Shown one piece after another: positions 36,246 through 44,007 of a stretch of DNA of 48,208 bases (position 1 is the stretch's first letter; each line of letters opens with the position of its first letter). The notes beneath the pieces are model-generated. The model was given only the letters and a program-made list of their open reading frames with translations. It did no database searches and was not told the DNA's origin. This stretch comes from Candidatus Kaiserbacteria bacterium CG10_big_fil_rev_8_21_14_0_10_59_10 (GTDB lineage Bacteria; Patescibacteriota; Minisyncoccia; Phycocordibacterales; UBA2100). The position numbers were made by a program, and so were the translations under genes. The stretch lies in the NCBI GenBank assembly GCA_002773285.1, contig PFBM01000014.1, positions 1 to 48,208 of the forward strand. The letters run 5' to 3'.

Positions 36246-38008
36246 ATTCCTGCGTTCTTGAGCGAATGATACAAGAGGAGTGTCTGCCAAAGCATCGACG
36301 GCCGGCGGCGCACCAAAGTAGTGGCCTCTGGTAGGCGTCTGAGGTCGATTAGCCGCTTCTCGCCAAGATACGCAAGCGCGCTCTTGTAATCTCGCTCAAG
36401 GTATCTGGAAGCGGCAAAGAACACGGGAGCATCAAGTCCAAATCCGCGCTTGCCGCGGTACACAAGAGATGATGGCAAGTAAGTGGCGAGCATGCGTTTC
36501 AACAACGGTTTCTTACTTTGAAGCGGGAGCAAAGCAGGCATGCCCGCCTCAGCTGCTGCAACAATCTCTGGATCAAGAAGCGGCATACGTGCCTCCAGCG
36601 ATGAGTACATCGTCGCAATATCGACCTTCCGGAGTATTCCATTCTCGAGGTAAAACTCAGCGTCAAGTGATGTGGGCGATGCATTACGACTCCCGAGAGT
36701 CCGCTTCGCGTGTCGCCACTGCCGCGGACGCATAAGATCTTTCGTCGGAGAAACAGTGAGGAGGTAATAGGAAAGTGGCTTCCTAAAGAACGAGAAAAGC
36801 TTCTCAAAGAGTCGTACTTTGCCCCTAAACCGTGGCGTTCCGATATATAAATAGTCTAATATCGTCATCTCCGCATCAAGCGGCGCGCCGACCATGCGCG
36901 ATAGCACGAGGCTACGTGGATACCCTAAGAAGTACTCATCGCCTCCGTCGCCGGTGAGCACCACCTTCACATGTTCCGCAGCCATACGTGACAAAAAATA
37001 CATAGGAAAAAGTGAGCTGTCGCTGAATGGCTCGTCGATCTGTGCAACTACAGTCGGATAGATCTCGTCGAACTCTTTGATGCCGAAGTACCGCTTGCGG
37101 ATCGAGAGGGCTACGTGCTTCGCTATAGCGTTAAAGTATGCTTTGTCTTCAGGGCGTGCCATGAGCTCTAAACTGAATGCCTCGATCCGGATGTTGCGCG
37201 CAGTGAGAATGGAGGCAATAAGAGAAGAGTCCGTACCGCCCGAAAAGAAAAGACCGACTGGGACATCGGCAACCAGATGTGACTGCACCTTTCTTTCAAT
37301 AAGCGCCTGCAACTCCTCAACCGTCAACGCGTGCGTGGATAACTTCTCATATTCGTGCTCAGTACAGATACCCGTCGCAACATCAACGGTAAGAACGGTG
37401 CGCCGTGGCATGCGACGCACGGCATGAAAGATCGTACGCGGCACGGGCACATACCCAAGTGCCCAGTAGATATCAAGAGCCTCCTCATCAGCGGCGATTT
37501 TTCCACCGACCCCTCTCAACATAGCAATGACTCCTTTAAGTTCCGAGGCGAACATGAACACGCTCCCAACCTGCGCGTAAAAGAGCGGCTTCATGTTCGC
37601 GTAGTCTGTCATAAGAACCAGTGCGCCGGCACTGCGATCGTAGAGCGCAAGCGCATACATACCACGCAGTCGACCAACCATAGCGTTTCCCCATGCCTTA
37701 TACGCATGCAATAACACTTCAGTATCTGATGCAGTAACGCAGAAATGACCGAGGGACTCTAATTCTTGCCGAAGCTCTTTATAATTGTATATTTCTCCGT
37801 TGAATACGATGCGCAAGGTATCATCCGCGTTCGCCATTGGCTGGTTGGCATGTGGGTCGAGGCCGATAATTGAGAGCCTATTGTGACCGAGCGTAACGCG
37901 CCCGTCCGATACAACCGCGGAGAAATCGGGTCCGCGGTACGCAAATGTCTTTGCCGCCTCTCGAATGAGCCCCTCGTGCGCACCGGTTATTCCTATAATT
38001 CCGCACAT
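36242..38008 (-). CDS. asnB: Asparagine synthase (glutamine-hydrolysing), AsnB-type
   Basis: MCGIIGITGAHEGLIREAAKTFAYRGPDFSA...VFNGEIYNYKELRQELESLGH...VGLFFSGGTDSSLIASIL. Confidence 0.96.
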   Translation of the reverse strand: MCGIIGITGAHEGLIREAAKTFAYRGPDFSAVVSDGRVTLGHNRLSIIGLDPHANQPMANADDTLRIVFNGEIYNYKELRQELESLGHFCVTASDTEVLLHAYKAWGNAMVGRLRGMYALALYDRSAGALVLMTDYANMKPLFYAQVGSVFMFASELKGVIAMLRGVGGKIAADEEALDIYWALGYVPVPRTIFHAVRRMPRRTVLTVDVATGICTEHEYEKLSTHALTVEELQALIERKVQSHLVADVPVGLFFSGGTDSSLIASILTARNIRIEAFSLELMARPEDKAYFNAIAKHVALSIRKRYFGIKEFDEIYPTVVAQIDEPFSDSSLFPMYFLSRMAAEHVKVVLTGDGGDEYFLGYPRSLVLSRMVGAPLDAEMTILDYLYIGTPRFRGKVRLFEKLFSFFRKPLSYYLLTVSPTKDLMRPRQWRHAKRTLGSRNASPTSLDAEFYLENGILRKVDIATMYSSLEARMPLLDPEIVAAAEAGMPALLPLQSKKPLLKRMLATYLPSSLVYRGKRGFGLDAPVFFAASRYLERDYKSALAYLGEKRLIDLRRLPEATTLVRRRPSMLWQTLLLYHSLKNAGI

Positions 38009-38014
38009 AGGTGG

Positions 38015-39037
38015 TCAGGATAATCCTACAAATAGTCTTTCCATGAGCGTTCTCAAATTATTTTGCCTAACGAGCGTCTCTAGCGCGATACGCCAGTCGC
38101 GATGCTCCTCCTCGGTCACGGTAAGTGCCGCGGCGATCCTTTCCGCACAATCGTTCGGCTCGACGGTCTCCAGCACAAGCTCCCGGGGAACATGCTCGGC
38201 GAAATCACTGCTTGCAGCAAGGACGAGACAGCCGCAGGCGGCCGCTTCCAGAATGGACTTGTCGTACATGCCGGAGGGCGAGCAATTCACGTAGACTTTG
38301 TGCGCACTGAAGAGGTGCGGCGCTTCCGAGTGCGGAATGCCGTCTTGAAAGACCACACTCTCCGCAATGTCGAACACTCGCACTTTTTCTTTCAGACCGC
38401 CTATATATGTGCCCTCGCCGGGCCCGCAGAAGGTCGCAGCGAAATTAAAGCCCTTCGTTCGCAGAATGCCGAGTGCTTCCAATAACACCCCCGGCCGCTT
38501 TGACGGCGAGATCCGGCCGAAAAAAAGTACTGAGCGCGGTTCTCGAACAACGCCGGGCGCGGGCTTAAATATATCGGTGTCTACGCCCACCGGCATCAAG
38601 ACTGTCTTTTTGTATTTCGCCGTATAGGAATGTTTTGATGTACAAAATACTTTCGTGCAAAATGCGGCGGCAATATCCGTGAGAAACGTGCCGGCGTAAT
38701 GATTTCGCCACAGGTATACCCGTTTTCCCAAAAGCTGCCACAGCAACCCGCCAAGCAGAATATACTCTTGATTCATATGGACAAACACCGCGTCATATTC
38801 GTGACGGAATTTCCATGCGTAGTGATAGAAACGGATAACATACCTCACGCGTGATCTGCGCGTCTCTTTTCCGAGGGAGTGCACCGACACATTTTGCGGC
38901 AGAGAGTATTCTCCTTTTTTGAGGCAAACAACGTGAAGATGATCGTACTGTTTTGCAAACTCCTCTATCCACCGATGAAAAAACCCCAAAATAGGATCGT
39001 TCTTGTCGACTGCTTGAGTGATGATTAGGAGGCGCAT
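38015..39037 (-). CDS. Glycosyltransferase family 4-like
   Basis: RSVLFFGRISPSKRPGVLLEALGILRTKG...HKVYVNCSPSGMYDKSILEAAACGCLVLAAS. Confidence 0.9.
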   Translation of the reverse strand: MRLLIITQAVDKNDPILGFFHRWIEEFAKQYDHLHVVCLKKGEYSLPQNVSVHSLGKETRRSRVRYVIRFYHYAWKFRHEYDAVFVHMNQEYILLGGLLWQLLGKRVYLWRNHYAGTFLTDIAAAFCTKVFCTSKHSYTAKYKKTVLMPVGVDTDIFKPAPGVVREPRSVLFFGRISPSKRPGVLLEALGILRTKGFNFAATFCGPGEGTYIGGLKEKVRVFDIAESVVFQDGIPHSEAPHLFSAHKVYVNCSPSGMYDKSILEAAACGCLVLAASSDFAEHVPRELVLETVEPNDCAERIAAALTVTEEEHRDWRIALETLVRQNNLRTLMERLFVGLS

Positions 39038-39915
39038 ATGTCCTCGGGGTTCTCACCGTACACTCCTTTGAGTAAATCAAGGTCTTTGCCACTCTTGGTA
39101 AGCAAGTCGACGTTTTTACACTCCATTGCGCGCAGGAACGACTGGCCACGAGCGTCATCCGAGAGTCTTCGGGCATAGAGCTCACTCAGCGCCGCCATGT
39201 CTTTTATAAAACAGTGGCCACCCGCTCCCCGACCCTGCTTCGCGCCCGGGTGCCCGCTTGCGTGCACCGGCTTTGCATACCTGTTGCACACGAGGGGATC
39301 GTTCCGGATGGCCTCCTCGATGGTATTCCAATCGCAGCCAAGAGATCGGGCTAGATCGTACATCATGTTGAAAAATACGATTTGGATATAGCCGCTCCCG
39401 TTGTGGGTGTATTTGATCAGCTCTGCCTCCGTGCTCGTACAGGTAAGCGAATACTGTGCCTTGGGCAACACCGAATGCACGAGCTCGGCGGCCGCCCTGT
39501 GCCGCTCGCTCTCCTCAGGCATACCGATGATGTTTGAAAAAGGATGCGCGGCATCCTCGGCAGCCGTCCTCTCGCTCAGGAACTCCGGCGAGTACAGTAT
39601 GGTGACAGTATTGTGCCTATTCTGCAGCTCAGCTGTAGTTCCCGGCAGAACGGTCGATTTAATAACAGCGATCTTTCCTTCCCCGACCAGCTGAAGAACA
39701 CTCTCAACGACGCTCAGGTCAAATTGACCAGATGTTGTTGGCGTCGGCACGGCGATTATCACTACATCGCATTCAGCTACCTTTGCTTTATTGCCATTGT
39801 ACGGCTCCTCCAGGGCGTAGCGCACTACCGCATAGCCGCGACGCTCAAAATCGTCGGCGTAGTTTTTTCCGATGTACCCCTGTCCTATAAACCCAACGAG
39901 CAGCTTGTTTGCCAT
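39025..39915 (-). CDS. UDP-glucose/GDP-mannose dehydrogenase-like protein lacking the C-terminal UDP-binding domain
   Basis: LVGFIGQGYIGKNYADDFERRGYAVVRY...VIIAVPTPT...STVLPGTT...ILYSPEFLSERTA...AELIKYTHNGSGYIQIVFFNMMYDLA...GAGGHCFIKDM; only 296 aa. Confidence 0.85.
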   Translation of the reverse strand: MANKLLVGFIGQGYIGKNYADDFERRGYAVVRYALEEPYNGNKAKVAECDVVIIAVPTPTTSGQFDLSVVESVLQLVGEGKIAVIKSTVLPGTTAELQNRHNTVTILYSPEFLSERTAAEDAAHPFSNIIGMPEESERHRAAAELVHSVLPKAQYSLTCTSTEAELIKYTHNGSGYIQIVFFNMMYDLARSLGCDWNTIEEAIRNDPLVCNRYAKPVHASGHPGAKQGRGAGGHCFIKDMAALSELYARRLSDDARGQSFLRAMECKNVDLLTKSGKDLDLLKGVYGENPEDICAS

Positions 39916-39956
39916 AACGCAGCAGTATAGCCGTTTTCATCCCTCGGCGCACGCCC

Positions 39957-40079
39957 CCACACTAACCCGGCATAATTTCTACGCTGCATTGTAGCCCGCC
40001 ATAAAAAACGGTGGCGTTGTGGAAAAATTGCGTACGTGAATCTGAAAAATCATACCGTGATGCCAGGGTTAGTGTGGAG
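39957..40079. mobile_element. MITE-like non-autonomous insertion with ~17-bp terminal inverted repeats and 8-bp direct repeat (GCACGCCC)
   Basis: Left TIR CCACACTAACCCGGCAT (39957-39973), right TIR ATGCCAGGGTTAGTGTGG (40060-40077, one extra A). Direct repeats GCACGCCC at 39949-39956 and 40080-40087. Confidence 0.6.
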
Positions 40080-41129
40080 GCACGCCCGTATGTCATCGCA
40101 ATATGCTTGCACATACTCATCAAGCGACGCGTACGGATACCGCTTGAGCTCGCCGCGGCACGGCCCTTCCTTGAGCCACTCGCGAAGCGCATCCACGAAC
40201 CCCTCCTCCGTCGTAACGATAGCGCCGGCCTCGCGGGCAACGCCAACGTCCGTGGAAAGCACCGGCGTGCCGGCAGCAAGCGCCTCTATGATGACGAGTC
40301 CATACCCTTCATAGTGCGATGTGACGAGCACAAGATCCGCCAGTTTGTAGTACGACGCCGGATCCCCCTCCCCCTCGAAGAATATTCGATCGTCGCATGC
40401 GCATTCCTTTGCAAAGGACTGCAGCAGCGATCGCTCACTTCCCTCGCCTACAATGATAAGGCACGCATCCCTTGGGGCTACCCGTGCGAAGGCGCTTACA
40501 GCAAGCTTCACGTTTTTCTCCGGCTCGAGGCGCGAAACGACGAGCAATTTCGTCTTGAACGCCGAGAATCGCGCCTTGAGTGCGGCATCCGACGGCGCGC
40601 TGCGATAGCGGGCGACATCAACGTATATCGGGAGAACGGCGGGTACGGCCCGCTGCCCATAGCCCGTAGCTTGCAGCGAGCGTGCGATACGCTCGCTCAC
40701 GACGCGGATACGGGTAGCACGAGCAAGAACATGGGGCATAACGAGAGTCCTGATACGGTTCAGAAAGGAGCGGCGAAATTGCGCCGCAAACGGGTCCGTA
40801 TGCAGTTGCACATGAAGCGGCTTGCCGCGGCGCGCAAGGAGACCGACTAATCCGGATTCGAACGGATCCTGGACGGTCACGACATCGGCTGGCAGGCGGC
40901 GCGCGATGCGCGCAGCGTCAAGAACATATAATGTTTTCAAACGTGAGTTGGTCGGATACAGGTGAAGAGGGCCTGCGTGCACTGTTGCAAGAGCATGCGA
41001 GCGCAACGAAAATACCACCACGTGCATTTCGCCGAATGTTTCCGCATAGCGCGCCGCGCGTACGCGTGCGGCGCTTCCTTCCCGAAACAATGCCCTATCG
41101 GAACCGATAGAAAGCACACGCATAGTCAT
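40050..41129 (-). CDS. Glycosyltransferase family 4-like
   Basis: DVVTVQDPFESGLVGLLARRGKPLHVQLHTDPFA...LLVVSRLEPEKNVKLAVSAFARV...DLVLVTSHYEGYGLVIIEALAAGTPVLSTDVG. 3' end lies inside the MITE-like element. Confidence 0.93.
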   Translation of the reverse strand: MTMRVLSIGSDRALFREGSAARVRAARYAETFGEMHVVVFSLRSHALATVHAGPLHLYPTNSRLKTLYVLDAARIARRLPADVVTVQDPFESGLVGLLARRGKPLHVQLHTDPFAAQFRRSFLNRIRTLVMPHVLARATRIRVVSERIARSLQATGYGQRAVPAVLPIYVDVARYRSAPSDAALKARFSAFKTKLLVVSRLEPEKNVKLAVSAFARVAPRDACLIIVGEGSERSLLQSFAKECACDDRIFFEGEGDPASYYKLADLVLVTSHYEGYGLVIIEALAAGTPVLSTDVGVAREAGAIVTTEEGFVDALREWLKEGPCRGELKRYPYASLDEYVQAYCDDIRACLHTNPGITV

Positions 41130-42130
41130 GTGCGCCTAAGCGCGGTGCATATTTCCCGTGCCATGTCTTCCCATGAGTGTTCGAAGGAGAACGCCCGGCA
41201 GGCGCCCTGCAGTTTTGCGTACACTCCCGGCTCGAGCATCCTCTCCACGGCACCCTCCAGTTCTTTCTCTGAGCGCATGTCGATGAATATCCCGCACTCG
41301 CCCAAGCGCTCCTTCGTGCCGGTGTCCCGCGCCATGATGAACGGTTTCCCGCGCGCCACCGCCTCTATCGCCGTATTCGAACATATCTCGCTGAAGGCCG
41401 GCAGTATGACGGCGTACGATCTCTCCAAGCGCTTCAGGTGCTCGGAATACGGAAGCGCGCGGGCATCGAGCGAAACGCCGCTGTGCTTTGCTGCTATGCG
41501 CGCGACCACTCGCTCGACCATGCCGGCATTCTTGAGGAACATATCTCTGCCCGCGCTCACGAACACAATTCCGTCGGGAGCGCGCTGAGCCGCCTTCGGC
41601 GGATAATAGTTTTCCAGTAGGTGTACTCGGGAATCGGAAAATTCATAGGCGTCCCGCCATACTTCCCGCTGGAAACGCGTCGTAAAGAAGAGGGCATCCG
41701 CGCCTCGCACGAGGGAGCGTATGCCGCGGAACGTACACCGTTCCCGTATCGTGAACCTCCTCTTCGCCGAATAAAACTCAGAGAGCAGTATCGGCTCTCT
41801 CGTCCGCTCCACATATATTTCCCACAAAAAATCTCCCCCGATGCGCACCGCGAAACGTTTCCTGCATAGGCGTGCAGCGACAAAAGCGGGAAAACCGACA
41901 CTCCATGTATCAAGCGCGAATACGACATCGCTTCGCAACACTCGTGGAATGATGCGTATCCCATACATAAGATGCCGCAACCCAGACGGAAGCATTCTCT
42001 CCAGTGCATTACGCTCGACAAGGTCGACCGTATGCCCTGCCGATTCAAGCCCGCCCGTAAGGCCCCGCGCGTAAACGCTTAGTGCTTCTATCGACCTATC
42101 CGTAAAGGGTGTCGCGACGAGGAACCTCAT
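41126..42130 (-). CDS. Glycosyltransferase family 4-like
   Basis: MRFLVATPFTDRSIEALSVYARGLTGGLESAGHTVDLVERN...AVILPAFSEICSNTAIEAVARGKPFIMARDTG. Confidence 0.88.
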   Translation of the reverse strand: MRFLVATPFTDRSIEALSVYARGLTGGLESAGHTVDLVERNALERMLPSGLRHLMYGIRIIPRVLRSDVVFALDTWSVGFPAFVAARLCRKRFAVRIGGDFLWEIYVERTREPILLSEFYSAKRRFTIRERCTFRGIRSLVRGADALFFTTRFQREVWRDAYEFSDSRVHLLENYYPPKAAQRAPDGIVFVSAGRDMFLKNAGMVERVVARIAAKHSGVSLDARALPYSEHLKRLERSYAVILPAFSEICSNTAIEAVARGKPFIMARDTGTKERLGECGIFIDMRSEKELEGAVERMLEPGVYAKLQGACRAFSFEHSWEDMAREICTALRRT

Positions 42131-42168
42131 TATTGAATACTCTAGCGCAGGGTGAAATGAATAGCGAG

Positions 42169-42190
42169 GAGGCGCCCGAAGGGGCGCCTC
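42169..42190 (-). terminator. GC-rich hairpin downstream of the 62-aa ORF (possible terminator, weak T-tract)
   Basis: GAGGCGCCC-GAAG-GGGCGCCTC: perfect 9-bp stem. Confidence 0.5.
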
Positions 42191-42209
42191 AACACGTATG
42201 GCGTGGCGT

Positions 42210-42398
42210 TCACCGAAACGCCGCGTGGATAACTCGGTGGGACCCGTCAACATCCACGCTTTGGATCGCGCGCTCAGCGCGCGATGGCCCTTCGTGTACG
42301 ACGAGGCGATTAGGTAAGGTCATAGATCGCCAAACCGCGACCTGGAGACCAAGCATCGCCTCTATCCAACGCCAATAAGCAACCTGGAACTCCAACAT
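42210..42398 (-). CDS. Small Trp-rich protein of unknown function (62 aa)
   Basis: MLEFQVAYWRWIEAMLGLQVAVWRSMTLPNRLVVHEGPSRAERAIQSVDVDGSHRVIHAAFR; strong Shine-Dalgarno AGAAAGGAGG just upstream of the ATG; hairpin 20 nt after the stop. Confidence 0.6.
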   Translation of the reverse strand: MLEFQVAYWRWIEAMLGLQVAVWRSMTLPNRLVVHEGPSRAERAIQSVDVDGSHRVIHAAFR

Positions 42399-42478
42399 GG
42401 AGGTTCCTCCTTTCTGTGCTTGCGGTTGCGCTGCCTTCAGCTAACACCCTTGCGACCGATTCTCCAAGGGCACTTATC

Positions 42479-42795
42479 CCCGCACACTTAACCTCCTATT
42501 GCAAACTAAAAGATAAGCGTTCCATCAGAAATCTTCTTGCGTTGCCCCGTAACTTCAGTGCCTTCTCTCGTCGCACGGCGTCACGTTCGTCTCTATACGC
42601 TTCGTAATAAAGCAGTGTAAAGGGGCGCCGAAAGGCCGTTGAGAAACTTTCTCCATTGTTGTGTTTTTTCAGTCTGCGCCTCAAATCATTCGTCCTGCCG
42701 ATATACAGTCGGGAGTCACGCTCGCTCCCAAGAACATAGACGTAATACATGGCACAAGTATGCGATTCGAGGCGATAGGAGGTTAAGTGTGCGGG
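42479..42795. mobile_element. GIY-YIG gene unit bounded by 21-bp perfect inverted repeats
   Basis: CCCGCACACTTAACCTCCTAT (42479-42499) and ATAGGAGGTTAAGTGTGCGGG (42775-42795). Direct repeat TTATCCCCGC at 42474-42483 and 42796-42805. Confidence 0.6.
42496..42750 (-). CDS. GIY-YIG nuclease family protein (UPF0213/YhbQ-like)
   Basis: MYYVYVLGSERDSRLYIGRTNDLRRRLKKHNNGESFSTAFRRPFTLLYYEAYRDERDAVRREKALK. Confidence 0.95.
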   Translation of the reverse strand: MYYVYVLGSERDSRLYIGRTNDLRRRLKKHNNGESFSTAFRRPFTLLYYEAYRDERDAVRREKALKLRGNARRFLMERLSFSLQ

Positions 42796-44007
42796 TTATC
42801 CCCGCCCGAAAAGCGGCACGAACACCTTCTCGTGCATGTCTTTCGCAACGAGGTCCCAGTCGTATTTTTCGACGACCATTGCCTTCGCCGTAGCGACGAC
42901 TGCCCGCACTTTCTCCGGATGCGCCGTGATGTCTTTTACCGCTTCGGCTATCTGCTCCGGCGAATCCTTGTCTACCGCCCAGCCCGTCACGGGCTTGTCG
43001 GGGTCGCGTGTCTGGTCGAAAAGAAAGTCCGCAATGCCGCCCTCTTGCGTCGCAATGACGGGGAGGCCTGCGGCCATCGCCTCCACGAACGAATTCCCCA
43101 TTCCCTCCGAGCGGCTCGGGCGCGTAAAAATGTCGCACGCCTTGAGATACTTCGGCAATTCATCGTGCTCTATTTGCCCGAGAAATTGGACACGCTTTTG
43201 CAGCCCGTGGCTTGTAACCAACAACTTGAGCTCTTTTTCCAGAGGGCCGGTGCCGAGAATGATAAAGTGCACATTCTCCGATAGCAGGGGCAATGCGCGT
43301 ATCACGTCATCGAGCGCGTTTTTATGCACAAGGCGCGACGTGGTGATTATGAATACGTCCCCCATCTTTTTGCCGAGGCGGTCTTTTATCTCGTCTATCG
43401 CGCGCGCTGGATACTCTTGCGAAAAGTGCGCCACATTGACGGCATTCGGGACGAGGACGGGCTTACCGGGAAATCCACGCCTCTTCGCCCAACGTCCGAG
43501 GAAGGTGGAGATGGCCGACACCGCATCGGCCGACGTAAAGGCGCTCTTAAAGAGCGGCCAAAGCGGCAGCATCCTGCGCTCGATATACTCCGGGGGATCA
43601 CCCTCTTGGAGCTCAAGCACGTAGGACACGCGCGGATGGAAGAGCTTGAAAAGCGCCGCCGGCACGCCGCAGGAGTGCGCCATCATCGCCCATATGCAGT
43701 CATAGCGGTGCTTCCGGTGCAGCCGCAGGGCTTTCCACGCGGCGAGGAACTGGAAGAGCAGCTTATTGAGATGCAGCGGCCAGCGACGCAACTCTGCCAT
43801 AGAGGGGCTCGGCCGCGCGATACCAATGCGGTGGACGAGTACGTTGCCGATCTGCTCGACCGTCGGCAGGGTGGAATCGAAACGATTCGTCACCATGTGG
43901 AACTCTATGTCCGGCATTCTGTCGGTCTTTTCTTTTATCGCCACTTCCGCACCCCCGACATGCTTTGGGTAGTACGCGAGCGAGAAAATAAGTACTTTTC
44001 TTTTCAT
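42796..44007 (-). CDS. Glycosyltransferase family 4-like
   Basis: VLIFSLAYYPKHVGGAEVAIKEKTDRM...DIFTRPSRSEGMGNSFVEAMAAGLPVIATQEGGIADFL. Confidence 0.93.
   Translation of the reverse strand: MKRKVLIFSLAYYPKHVGGAEVAIKEKTDRMPDIEFHMVTNRFDSTLPTVEQIGNVLVHRIGIARPSPSMAELRRWPLHLNKLLFQFLAAWKALRLHRKHRYDCIWAMMAHSCGVPAALFKLFHPRVSYVLELQEGDPPEYIERRMLPLWPLFKSAFTSADAVSAISTFLGRWAKRRGFPGKPVLVPNAVNVAHFSQEYPARAIDEIKDRLGKKMGDVFIITTSRLVHKNALDDVIRALPLLSENVHFIILGTGPLEKELKLLVTSHGLQKRVQFLGQIEHDELPKYLKACDIFTRPSRSEGMGNSFVEAMAAGLPVIATQEGGIADFLFDQTRDPDKPVTGWAVDKDSPEQIAEAVKDITAHPEKVRAVVATAKAMVVEKYDWDLVAKDMHEKVFVPLFGRG

Noticed and set aside
39962-40279. 105-aa minus-strand ORF crossing the MITE-like element
   Set aside because: Out-of-frame with the well-supported glycosyltransferase and Arg/Ser-rich in that overlap; the open frame through the element alone is too short to support a gene.
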